Shown: piece by piece, positions 17,210 through 24,572 of the stretch
Numbering within the stretch: the first letter of the stretch is position 1
Layout: the number at the start of each line of letters is the position of its first letter
Assembly: GCF_000731955.1 (NCBI RefSeq)
Contig: NZ_JNCK01000001.1
Coordinates: forward strand, 558,001 to 622,000
Direction of reading: 5' to 3'
Length of the DNA stretch: 64,000 nucleotides
Source: Halomonas zincidurans B6
Lineage (GTDB): Bacteria > Pseudomonadota > Gammaproteobacteria > Pseudomonadales > Halomonadaceae
The notes under the pieces: generated by a model
What the model was told of the DNA's origin: nothing
What the model saw: the letters and a program-made list of their open reading frames with translations, nothing else
Database searches by the model: none
Made by a program: the position numbers and the translations under genes

Positions 17210-18953
17210 CGTCCACCTCCGTCGCGCGCTCGGCGGCGAACGCCACCCGCCCGCTGGCGTGGCGGCCGCGCGCGCTATCGACGCTGAAACCCAGCGATTG
17301 CCGGTCGCCGCTGGCGGCAGCCAGATTCAATACCAGCCGCGCTCGCTCGCCGGGCAGCAGCAACAGCGGGAACTTGACCCGCTCGAGGCCCTGAAAAGGC
17401 GCGGCGAGGGCGAACTGCTCGCGGGCCAGCTGACAGGCCCACTGCACCAGCACCACACCCGGCACCACCGGCTGGCCGGGAAAGTGACCGTCGAGAAAGG
17501 CGAGCCGTTCGGGGACTTCGAAATCGATCAGACAGCGCCCCTCGCCGCTGTCGATGGCCCCCAGCCAGCGCGGTTGGCGGCGGTCGTCGAGATCGCGAAA
17601 TAGTCGCGAGACCAGCGCCGCGGTGAGTTTGCCCTGGGCGTTGCTCGGCCAGTGGGCGACGAAGCGCCAGTAACGCGGGACCACCGTCGGCTCGTAGCCG
17701 GCCAGCAGCCGGCTGCGCAGACTGGCGATCAGCGTGCGTCGCGCGGTGTGCTCATGGGGCAGGTCGACTGCGTCGAGGCGCACGATCGCGCCGAGCCGGG
17801 TGGCATGCTGCGCAAGGGTCACGGTGCGTACCTCGCGCACCCGCGGGTCCGCGCCGAGCGCCCGGTCCATGGCGGTCAGCGAGACCCGCTTGCCGCCGAC
17901 CTTGGCGATGCGGTCGCTACGTCCCAGCAGCCGAAAGCCGTTGTCGCCGGGCTCGATGCGGTCGGCCTGGCGCTGCCAGTCGCGGGCGGCGATGAACGGC
18001 GAGCGCAGCCACAGCTGGCTTTGCTCATCGGCACGCACTTCGATGCCCGGCAGCGGCGTCCAGCGCTCGCCGTGGTGCTGGTCGCGCCAGGCGATGCCAC
18101 CGGTCTCGGAACTGCCGTAGATTTCCAGCACCGGCGCGTCGAGCAGCGCGCGGGCCCGGGCGCTGGCCGCGGCGGACAGCGGCGCGCCGGAGGAGTGGAC
18201 GTAGGCCAGCCGCGCACGCACCGCCGGCCAGTCGAGGCTTTCGGGCAGGCGCTCCAGCGGCGGCGGGGCGCTGATCAGCACCGCCTCGTCGGCGGCCAGT
18301 GCCGCAAGCCAGGCGTGCAGCGTCTCGGGGTAGCGGCAGGTGGCGTCGGCCAGCGGCGCGCCTTCGCAGAGCGGCCGCAAGATGGCGAACAGCAATCCAT
18401 AGATGTGCTGGTGGCTGACCTGGCTGATGACCAGCCGTGCGCCGAGCGGCCAGAGCGCCTGGTGGGTGGCCAGTTCGGCGTCGAGCTGGGCAAAGCGCTT
18501 GTCCAGCCGCTGGGGCTCGCCGCTCGAGCCCGAGGTGTACAATGTCAGCGCTCGCCGCTCGGGGTCGAGCCGGCCCCAGCGTGGCGCTCGGCCGGGCGAG
18601 CCGGGCACCTGTCCATCGGCGATGTCGCCGAGCCGGGCGCGGGTCAGGCGATCGGTGGCGGCGAGCGTCTCGGGGCGGTCGTCGGCGGGCAGCAGCGCGC
18701 TGTCGCCGCGCTCCCACAGAGCGATCAGCGCGGCGGCGAACTCCAGCGGCGCGCGGGCGTAGAGCGACCAGTGCTGGCCGGGTTCGGCGATGGCATCGAG
18801 GCAAGCCTGCCAGGCGCCGATGCGTTGCTGGAATTCGCCGAGCGTCACGACGCGCGACGCGGTTTCGGACGCTGTGCACCCGGCACGCCAGCCGACGCGG
18901 CGCCCTGGCTCGCTGGCGCGCCAGGGCGCCGAGAGTAGCGGGGATGCGGTCAT
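17202..18953 (-). CDS. Fused AMP-dependent acyl ligase and hotdog dehydratase (ApeH-ApeI fusion)
   Basis: 583 residues from ATG at 18953, which overlaps the stop of the COG4648 gene (ATGA). Residues ~1-455 are an AMP-forming ligase: P-loop LTLYTSGSSGEPQRLDK, core motif LEIYGSSETGGIAWRD, and a C-terminal lid ending SNAQGKLTAALVSRLF. Residues ~475-583 are a FabA/FabZ-like hotdog domain (LDGHFPGQPVVPGVVLVQW). In characterised APE clusters these activities are two proteins, ApeH (activates the aryl starter and loads the ACP) and ApeI (dehydratase). Here they form one chain. Confidence 0.82.
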   Translation of the reverse strand: MTASPLLSAPWRASEPGRRVGWRAGCTASETASRVVTLGEFQQRIGAWQACLDAIAEPGQHWSLYARAPLEFAAALIALWERGDSALLPADDRPETLAATDRLTRARLGDIADGQVPGSPGRAPRWGRLDPERRALTLYTSGSSGEPQRLDKRFAQLDAELATHQALWPLGARLVISQVSHQHIYGLLFAILRPLCEGAPLADATCRYPETLHAWLAALAADEAVLISAPPPLERLPESLDWPAVRARLAYVHSSGAPLSAAASARARALLDAPVLEIYGSSETGGIAWRDQHHGERWTPLPGIEVRADEQSQLWLRSPFIAARDWQRQADRIEPGDNGFRLLGRSDRIAKVGGKRVSLTAMDRALGADPRVREVRTVTLAQHATRLGAIVRLDAVDLPHEHTARRTLIASLRSRLLAGYEPTVVPRYWRFVAHWPSNAQGKLTAALVSRLFRDLDDRRQPRWLGAIDSGEGRCLIDFEVPERLAFLDGHFPGQPVVPGVVLVQWACQLAREQFALAAPFQGLERVKFPLLLLPGERARLVLNLAAASGDRQSLGFSVDSARGRHASGRVAFAAERATEVDDG

Positions 18954-19531
18954 GAGGCGCTGTTCTTCTTGAGGCGTTGACGCAGGCACCAATCGCCGGC
19001 GAACAGCAGCGCCATCGCGGCATAGGCGACGCCGCCGTTGTAGAGCGTCCACAGGGCGCGATCGCCGTGGATCACCGTGGCCAGGGCGAGGCTGGCGTTG
19101 ATGGCGAAGAAACCGCACCAGACCTGGGTCACGCGGCGCGTGTAGCGTACCCCGCTGGCGGGAAGGTCGGGCTGTTCGCGGCGCGCCAGGCGCTCGATGA
19201 CGCTGGGTGGATGGGTCAGCGACCAAGCGAACACGCCGAGCAGCGCGACGTTGATCACCACCGGCCAGAGCAGCACGGTAAGCGCGGCGTGACCGGCCAG
19301 CGCCAGCAGCGCGGCGGGGATCAGCACCACGCCGCCCCAGCGTCGATAACCCGTTGGCAGCCGCCAGCAGGCCAGCCCGGCAACCAGCGTCAGCAATGCC
19401 CAGCCGCCGGCGCGCTCGGCGAGCAGCCCCGACAGCCAGGGCCAGCCCAGCGCCAGGGTGCCGAGCAGCAGGTTGAGCAGGGCGCTCGGCCCGGCGGTGG
19501 ATTTGCTGAGGGGCGTGTTCGTCGCGGCCAT
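18950..19531 (-). CDS. apeG: COG4648 family integral membrane protein (ApeG-like)
   Basis: 193 residues with five or six hydrophobic segments (for example LLNLLLGTLALGWPWLSGLL and LTVLLWPVVINVALLGVFAW) and the conserved region SVIERLARREQPDLPASGV found in COG4648 proteins of aryl polyene clusters. The role is unknown; it is an inner membrane component placed between the ACP and AMP-ligase genes, as in the known clusters. It starts 42 bp after the ACP gene and is coupled to the ligase gene by ATGA. Confidence 0.78.
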   Translation of the reverse strand: MAATNTPLSKSTAGPSALLNLLLGTLALGWPWLSGLLAERAGGWALLTLVAGLACWRLPTGYRRWGGVVLIPAALLALAGHAALTVLLWPVVINVALLGVFAWSLTHPPSVIERLARREQPDLPASGVRYTRRVTQVWCGFFAINASLALATVIHGDRALWTLYNGGVAYAAMALLFAGDWCLRQRLKKNSAS

Positions 19532-19573
19532 CGGTGCGTGCTTCGCTGCGGACTTGTCGGGTTGCCTGATTGG

Positions 19574-19837
19574 TTACTTGACGCGGCGTGCCTCGACCAG
19601 CGCAGCCAGACTGTGAAGGTTGGCGAAATGCTGGCGAGTGTCCTCGCTGTCGGCCTCGAGCTGGATGCCGTAGCGCTTCTGCAGGGCCAGGCCGAGCTCG
19701 AGGGCATCGATGGAATCCAGCCCCAGCCCCTCGACGAACAGCGCCTCGTCCGGGTCGATGTCATCCGGCGTGACGTCTTCCAGTTCCAGGGTGTCGATGA
19801 TCAAGTGCTTGAGTTCGCGTTCCAGCTCGGTGGTCAT
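19574..19837 (-). CDS. Acyl carrier protein of APE cluster
   Basis: 87 residues, acidic, with the phosphopantetheine attachment Ser at residue 42 in GLGLDSIDALELGLALQ. The tail RQHFANLHSLAALV matches the first of the two ACP types normally encoded in APE clusters. ATG at 19837 follows AAGAGGGATCCACCG. It lies within the 3' end of the acyltransferase frame (77-bp overlap). Only this one ACP is present: 42 bp separate it from the COG4648 gene, where the second ACP gene would usually be. Confidence 0.88.
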   Translation of the reverse strand: MTTELERELKHLIIDTLELEDVTPDDIDPDEALFVEGLGLDSIDALELGLALQKRYGIQLEADSEDTRQHFANLHSLAALVEARRVK

Positions 19838-20627
19838 CGGTGGATCCCTCTTCCCATGGGGGGCTGTTGAAATAATCTTCCAGGCGCCGCGTCAGGTCGC
19901 GAGCGGCCTGTCGTGAGGTGTCGCCGCTGGCGAGCGGCGCCAAGGGGACGCCGATCTCGATATGAAAACAGGGGCGGCTCGGCGGCACACGATACCATGC
20001 TTCGCCCTTGGTCAGGGTGGCCGGGGCGCAGCGAATGCGCACCGGGGTGATCCAGGCGCCGCTGGTCAGGGCGATCGCCGCCGCACCGCGCCGTAGCCGG
20101 ACGGGCCGGCCGGGCAGCGAGCGGGTGCCTTCGGGGAACACCAGCAGCGGTTGGCCTGCGGCGAGCGCGCGGCGGGCCGCACCGATTACCGTGCGCGGTT
20201 CGCAGGTGGTGATATAGCCGGCTTCCAGGATCACCCGGCGCAGGGTGGGGTTGTCGGCCAGCTGGCCCTTGACGATGCAGCAGGCGTCGGGAGTCGATGC
20301 CAGCAAGAACAGCGCGTCGATCAACGTGGGGTGGTTGGCCAGCAGCAACCGTCCGGGCATGTCGAGGCGCTCGATGTGGTCGATACGCACAGCGATCACG
20401 CCGAGCCGGCGCAACGCCTTGATGAGACCGTGACAGGCAAGACGCACGAGTCGGCGCACGCGGCGCTGGGCGCTATGCGGGTGACGCGAGGCAAGTCGGA
20501 TCGGCGGCGCCAGCAGCCAGCCGATGATCAATGCGCACAGGCCGAACGCGATGAAGCCCAGCGCAGTGCCGACGCCGCGCCATAGCCGAGACAATTGCCA
20601 GGTGCCGGGCTGTGCCTGAATGGACAT
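19761..20627 (-). CDS. apeD: 1-acyl-glycerol-3-phosphate acyltransferase-like protein (ApeD-like)
   Basis: 288 residues from ATG at 20627, overlapping the stop of the upstream gene (TGATG). One or two membrane segments near residues 18-45 are followed by PlsC-type motifs: NHPTLIDALFLL (HX4D) and VFPEGTRSLPGRPVRLRRGA. The last ~25 residues are unlike the family and come from reading into the start of the ACP gene in another frame, so the natural end may once have been earlier. It probably acylates a lipid during assembly of the pigment. Confidence 0.82.
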   Translation of the reverse strand: MSIQAQPGTWQLSRLWRGVGTALGFIAFGLCALIIGWLLAPPIRLASRHPHSAQRRVRRLVRLACHGLIKALRRLGVIAVRIDHIERLDMPGRLLLANHPTLIDALFLLASTPDACCIVKGQLADNPTLRRVILEAGYITTCEPRTVIGAARRALAAGQPLLVFPEGTRSLPGRPVRLRRGAAAIALTSGAWITPVRIRCAPATLTKGEAWYRVPPSRPCFHIEIGVPLAPLASGDTSRQAARDLTRRLEDYFNSPPWEEGSTDDHRAGTRTQALDHRHPGTGRRHAG

Positions 20628-21334
20628 CAGTCGTCGAGCTGCCATGCCAGGCCGCGCCGAGGGCTCAGAAGCGGCGCTCCGCAGGCCAGCCAGTCGATGA
20701 CGTCGACCGGCTGCGGCGCGCCGTGAGCACCGATGTTGGTGTCGGTGGCCGGTTCGCTGCGCACGCGGCGTCCACGATCGGCCGTTAAAACCAGCGCCAC
20801 GGCGGCCGTGCCGCGGCTGGGCGGGGCGTGTTCGACAAAGCGCGCCGGCACCGGGGCATCGCTGAATACCGCGATGACCCGCGGCTCACCAGCGGCCAGG
20901 TAACCGCGCACCTCGCTGAATAATGCAGCGAGCTCGTCGCCGCTGGCGGCCAGCGCCTGCAGCGAGCGGCGATTGTCGTTGGCGATCGAATGCACGCCGA
21001 GGATGGCGTTGTGTACCGACATGCCAAAGCGCGCCGGCGACAGTACGTCGCCTTCGGCCAGGGCATAAAGCAGCTCCAGGGTGCGTTCACCGTCACCGTG
21101 TCGGGATGCATGAATCAATAGCGCCGTGCCCTTGGGGTCGAGCTCGGCGAGCATGTCGCAGACCGCGCGCCCCAGACCATTGAGCCGCCGGCGCAGCATG
21201 GCCGGCAGCGACTGCCCGCCGGGGCGTTCGCTCGTCGAAAGGCGTGGGTCGTCGTCGCTGGCGGTGGGGCCATGTTGCTGCCCGGCCGGCTGCCAGGCAC
21301 GCCAGTCGCGAAGATACATCGGGGCCGTGGTCAT
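20627..21334 (-). CDS. apeC: Beta-ketoacyl synthase-like chain length factor (ApeC-like)
   Basis: 235 residues from ATG at 21334 (AGGACTCGATC upstream; the frame also opens at 21400). It matches the short KS-N-terminal-like proteins (Ketoacyl-synt_2 type) at the head of APE operons: YLRDWRAWQ at the start and FGMSVHNAILGVHSIANDNR in the middle. There is no active-site Cys motif, as expected for a chain length factor that pairs with the KS ApeO in a type II system. It is the first gene of the operon; the upstream region presumably holds the operon promoter. Confidence 0.75.
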   Translation of the reverse strand: MTTAPMYLRDWRAWQPAGQQHGPTASDDDPRLSTSERPGGQSLPAMLRRRLNGLGRAVCDMLAELDPKGTALLIHASRHGDGERTLELLYALAEGDVLSPARFGMSVHNAILGVHSIANDNRRSLQALAASGDELAALFSEVRGYLAAGEPRVIAVFSDAPVPARFVEHAPPSRGTAAVALVLTADRGRRVRSEPATDTNIGAHGAPQPVDVIDWLACGAPLLSPRRGLAWQLDD

Positions 21335-21618
21335 GATCGAGTCCTGGGTTGCCGGTAACATCCGAGCGGCCTGACAACCAGGCGCTGCATTCAGGATCAT
21401 ACCCTACGCGAGTCATCCTCGGCAGGCCATCGGCATGATGTCGCTCAGGCGAGCAGACCCAGACTCGAGTGCGGATACCGGTCGCATGGGCCGTCTAAGA
21501 CAAGGCTTCACCAAGGCCGTGATCGGGGTGTCATGGATCTTTCGGGGTCATTGATCGCCGTCTATAGTGATGAGTAGGCTAAACGGATTTAGCGACCATG
21601 GATGCAAGGAGAACGGCA

Positions 21619-21867
21619 ATGACGGCGATCAGGAAGTGGGTCCATAAGCACCAGAGTCAGCCTTATATTCTGGAGATTCACCAGGACAGGGCCCGGGACG
21701 GGGATTATAGCTTTCGGGTCTCGATGCCCATCGAGGTGAGTCACGACTATTCCTCCTGGCACATGCCGGGAAGGGAATACCCCAGCGAGGATCAGGCCCA
21801 CAAGGCGGGCGAGCAGTATGCGATGCGAGTGATCGAGAGAATGAGAAACGTGTCGCGGGATTCCTGA
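21619..21867 (+). CDS. Small hypothetical protein
   Basis: 82 residues from ATG at 21619, chosen over an in-frame ATG at 21598 because AAGGAG lies just upstream. The protein is hydrophilic, with aromatic-rich segments QPYILEIHQDRARDG and VSHDYSSWHMPGREYPS. No membrane segment, signal peptide or metal motif is evident. I do not recognise the family. It is monocistronic, divergent from the APE operon and upstream of the candidate regulatory sRNA. Confidence 0.6.
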   Translation: MTAIRKWVHKHQSQPYILEIHQDRARDGDYSFRVSMPIEVSHDYSSWHMPGREYPSEDQAHKAGEQYAMRVIERMRNVSRDS

Positions 21868-21983
21868 CCGGCAACACCCGGCCCAGGCCATGCCTGGCGG
21901 CTTTCGAGTTGCATGGTGCCGAGTCGACGGCGGCATCGCTGAGGCGGCGTCGCCGTTTTACTTGATGTTTCCCTTGTCTGACC

Positions 21984-22012
21984 TTCGCTTGCCGACTTTT
22001 CAGACACAGCCT
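21984..22012 (+). repeat. Dispersed 29-bp repeat, copy 1
   Basis: This 29-bp stretch matches 46156-46184 at 25 of 29 positions, with a shared exact core CGACTTTTCAGACA. Read on the minus strand it begins AGGC and includes TGTCTGAAAAGTCG, which resembles a terminal inverted repeat of an insertion sequence. No transposase lies next to either copy. Confidence 0.45.
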
Positions 22013-22042
22013 GAGCGCCAATGGCATTTTACGCACAGGCCG

Positions 22043-22060
22043 TGTCGGCAATCTCTTACA
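22043..22060 (+). promoter_or_regulatory. GacA-type upstream activating box for the sRNA
   Basis: The 18-bp sequence TGTCGGCAATCTCTTACA fits the GacA/UvrY consensus TGTAAG-N6-CTTACA, with one perfect half-site (CTTACA), correct spacing and TGT plus G in the other half. It lies 44 bp upstream of a CATAAT -10-like box (22104-22109). Boxes of this type sit upstream of RsmX/Y/Z and CsrB-class sRNA genes. Confidence 0.6.
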
Positions 22061-22115
22061 GGGAATGGCAACCTGGATTAAAGGCGACGGAATCGATGGC
22101 TGCCATAATGCATCC

Positions 22116-22249
22116 AGTGAGTACGGACACGCTCATGGCATGGAAGACGAGCACAGGGACGGCTCAATCCAGGGATGCACGGGCAGGATGCCTGTGGAGA
22201 TAGCAAGGATGCAGCGCTGTAAGCCCGGCCCTCATGGTCGGGTTTTTTT
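22116..22249 (+). ncRNA. Candidate RsmY/RsmZ/CsrB-class sRNA (CsrA sponge)
   Basis: From the predicted start near 22116 to the terminator the transcript would be about 134 nt with no coding frame of note. It carries seven GGA motifs, the CsrA/RsmA recognition element. At least two are displayed in hairpin loops: GAGC-ACAGGGACG-GCTC at 22149-22165, and a 7-bp stem CACGGGC-AGGAT-GCCTGTG at 22178-22196 (one G-U pair). It ends in a rho-independent terminator and has a GacA-type box upstream. Together these are the hallmarks of a Gac-controlled RNA that titrates CsrA/RsmA. No csrA, gacS or gacA is in this window. Confidence 0.65.
22224..22249 (+). terminator. Rho-independent terminator of the sRNA
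   Basis: A 7-bp stem (CCCGGCC pairing with GGTCGGG, one G-U) with a CTCAT loop is followed by a run of seven T. It is oriented on the plus strand and lies about 80 bp before the convergent end of the phosphonate-type permease gene. Confidence 0.85.
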
Positions 22250-22327
22250 CGTCTCAAGATCGAGCTTGGCCATATCGGTCATCGGCCGACCGGGGGAATA
22301 CTTTAATCCGTGTATACGTTTATCCGT

Positions 22328-23830
22328 TCACCGATTGCACGGATCGTCCATCACCACGTCGCGGGGCCGATAACGGCGGGCTACGGCGTCGACGGCGATG
22401 TTGATCATTGCGGTGACCAGCAGCAGGAAGAACGCCTGATCGAACATCAGATAGGCGAAGCTCGAGTCGATGTAAAAGCCCAGCGTGGCCACCCCGAGCA
22501 TGCCGAGCAGCGCGGTCTCGCGGATGATCACCTCGGCGCGGTAGAACAGCAGCGCGAGCAGCCCGGGGTAGAGACGGGGCAGCAGTTCATAGGCGTAGCG
22601 ACCGCTGGCGGGCAGCCCGGGCATTCCCGGTTCGAGGTTGTCGGCATGGCGCGCGGCGAGAAACGCCAGCAGCGCGCCGTTGTGCAGTGCCAGTGCCAGC
22701 CAGGCCGGCAGCATCGAAGGGCCGAGCAGCAACAGGAAGATGAACGCCAGCATCAGTTCCGGGGTCGAGCGCAGCCCGATCAGCAGTGCCTTGCCGGCGA
22801 AGCGCGACGGGCGATTGCCGAAGTGACGGCTGGCCAGCGGCCAGGCCAGCAGCGCGATAAGCAGCGCGCCGACAGTGCCCATCAGCCCCAGCAGCAGGGT
22901 GTTGGCGATCGCCGGCAGCAGGTCGGGAATTTCGGTGAACCAGGCGACCAAGCCGGTCCAGTCGCCCGCCAGCAGCGGCGCCGGCCACAGATCCTGGCTG
23001 ACGAAGCGCCACAGCAGGCCGCCGTCGACCTGCGGCCAGGGGCCGAGCACGAACAGGCTGGCCAGTAACAGCCAGGGTACCAGCCGGCGATGGCTCCACA
23101 CGCCGATCGAACCGATCAGCAGGTAGAACAGCCAGAGCAGCGCGCCGGCTTCATGATAGCGGCCCTCGCGAAAGGCACTCTCGAGATGGAAGCCCAGCGT
23201 TGGCAGGCCGACGAAGCCCAGCAGCACGCTGGCGCGCAGCGAGCATTCGAAGCGATAGCGGGTATAAGCGGCGAGCCGCGCCCAGACCAGCGGCAGCTCG
23301 GCATAGATGAAACGTGAAAAGCGACCGGCCCCCGGGGGCAGGCTGTCGGCGGCGCTGCCCGGCGTCTGCTCGAGGATCTCGGCGTAGACCTTGGCGAAGA
23401 TCCCGGCATAGGGCACGGCGAGCGCCGCCAGCGCGGTGACTGCCGATAGGCCGAACACCTGCAGGAATAGCAGCGCCCAGAACACTTCGTGAATTGCGCG
23501 GACGAAGGCGCAGCCGGCGCGCACCAGCCGCGAGCGGGCGAACACCAGCGCTAGCGGAAAACCCAGCAATATGCCGAGAAAGGTGCCCCACAGCGCCACG
23601 CCGACGGTCAGCGCCGTGGCCTGCAGCGGCGATGAGAGCGTGCTCCAGCTCGGCCAGGCCAGCCCGACGGCCATTCGCGCCAGTTCCGCCCAGGGGTCGT
23701 GGGTGAAGATGGCCAGATCGGCGAACGGCAGCGCCAGCAGGCACAGTGCGACGAGTATCAGCGAACGCCGGGCCAGGCTCAGTCCCGGTGAATCACCGCG
23801 CAAGGCACCGGGTGCCGGTAATTCACGCAT
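22328..23830 (-). CDS. PhnE-like ABC transporter permease, two fused permease domains
   Basis: 500 residues starting at ATG 23830, which overlaps the ATPase gene stop by 8 bp; the longer open frame upstream is antisense-like read-through. Two BPD_transp_1 domains in tandem are evident: the EAA-like loops are around ETPGSAADSLPPGAG in the first half and NLEPGMPGLPASGRYAYELL in the second, each with five or six membrane helices. Most PhnE proteins have one such domain. Together with the ATPase and binding protein it forms an importer for phosphonate, phosphite or a similar oxyanion. Confidence 0.85.
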   Translation of the reverse strand: MRELPAPGALRGDSPGLSLARRSLILVALCLLALPFADLAIFTHDPWAELARMAVGLAWPSWSTLSSPLQATALTVGVALWGTFLGILLGFPLALVFARSRLVRAGCAFVRAIHEVFWALLFLQVFGLSAVTALAALAVPYAGIFAKVYAEILEQTPGSAADSLPPGAGRFSRFIYAELPLVWARLAAYTRYRFECSLRASVLLGFVGLPTLGFHLESAFREGRYHEAGALLWLFYLLIGSIGVWSHRRLVPWLLLASLFVLGPWPQVDGGLLWRFVSQDLWPAPLLAGDWTGLVAWFTEIPDLLPAIANTLLLGLMGTVGALLIALLAWPLASRHFGNRPSRFAGKALLIGLRSTPELMLAFIFLLLLGPSMLPAWLALALHNGALLAFLAARHADNLEPGMPGLPASGRYAYELLPRLYPGLLALLFYRAEVIIRETALLGMLGVATLGFYIDSSFAYLMFDQAFFLLLVTAMINIAVDAVARRYRPRDVVMDDPCNR

Positions 23831-24572
23831 CGCCGGCCACGGCGCGGCGTCGGGCATCGGCGGCAGGATGCGGGGCGTCGGCCGTGCAATGAGGCGGGGC
23901 GTCGGCCGCCGGGTACAGCCGGTCGAGATCGGCAAGATTCAATTCGCGGGTTGGCGCGTCGAGCTCGAGCCGGCCGTCGCGCAGCCCCCACACGCGGTCG
24001 AAGTGGGTCAGCGCCAGCTCGCGCTGATGTAGCGCGACGACGCTGGTGGCGTGGCGGGCATCGATCAGCGCCAGCAGGCGCAACGCCTGGTGCGGGTCGA
24101 CGCTGGCCACCGGTTCGTCACCGAGGAAGATCCGGCGCTGCTGGTAGAGCGCGCGAGCGATCGCCACGCGCTGGCGCTGGCCGCCGGAGAGTTGCGCGAC
24201 CGGTCGCTTGAGCAGGCCGTCGAGACCGAGTTCGTCGCACAACGCGGCGATCTCGGTCCAGGCGCGGCGCTCGGGGCGCACCAGGTTCCACAGATTGGCA
24301 AGCGCGGAGTGGCGCTCGAGGCGACCCATGTAGACGTTGTGATAGACCGCCAGCTGCGGAACCAGACCGTGGCTCTGCGGGCACCAGGCGACATCGCCGG
24401 CCAGGCGGCTGCGCAGTGCGGCAAGCAGCGTCGACTTGCCGGCGCCGCTCTGGCCGAGCAGCGCGACACGCTCGCCGGCGTTGAGGGTCAGCGAGAGCCT
24501 GGCCAGGAGCACCCGCCGGCCATGGCCAATATCGGCGTTATCGAGCCGTAATAGCGGAGCGGATCCAGCCAT
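23823..24572 (-). CDS. PhnC-like ABC transporter ATP-binding protein
   Basis: 249 residues. Walker A is GQSGAGKSTLLAALRS near residue 40, the signature is QLSGGQRQRVAIARAL, Walker B is RRIFLGDEPVASVD, and the switch His is in SVVALHQRELAL. It energises import through the fused permease encoded downstream. The start ATG overlaps the stop of the binding-protein gene (TGATG), so the three genes are translated as a unit. The C-terminal ~25 residues are Ala-Asp-Pro-rich and unlike the family. Confidence 0.9.
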   Translation of the reverse strand: MAGSAPLLRLDNADIGHGRRVLLARLSLTLNAGERVALLGQSGAGKSTLLAALRSRLAGDVAWCPQSHGLVPQLAVYHNVYMGRLERHSALANLWNLVRPERRAWTEIAALCDELGLDGLLKRPVAQLSGGQRQRVAIARALYQQRRIFLGDEPVASVDPHQALRLLALIDARHATSVVALHQRELALTHFDRVWGLRDGRLELDAPTRELNLADLDRLYPAADAPPHCTADAPHPAADARRRAVAGDA

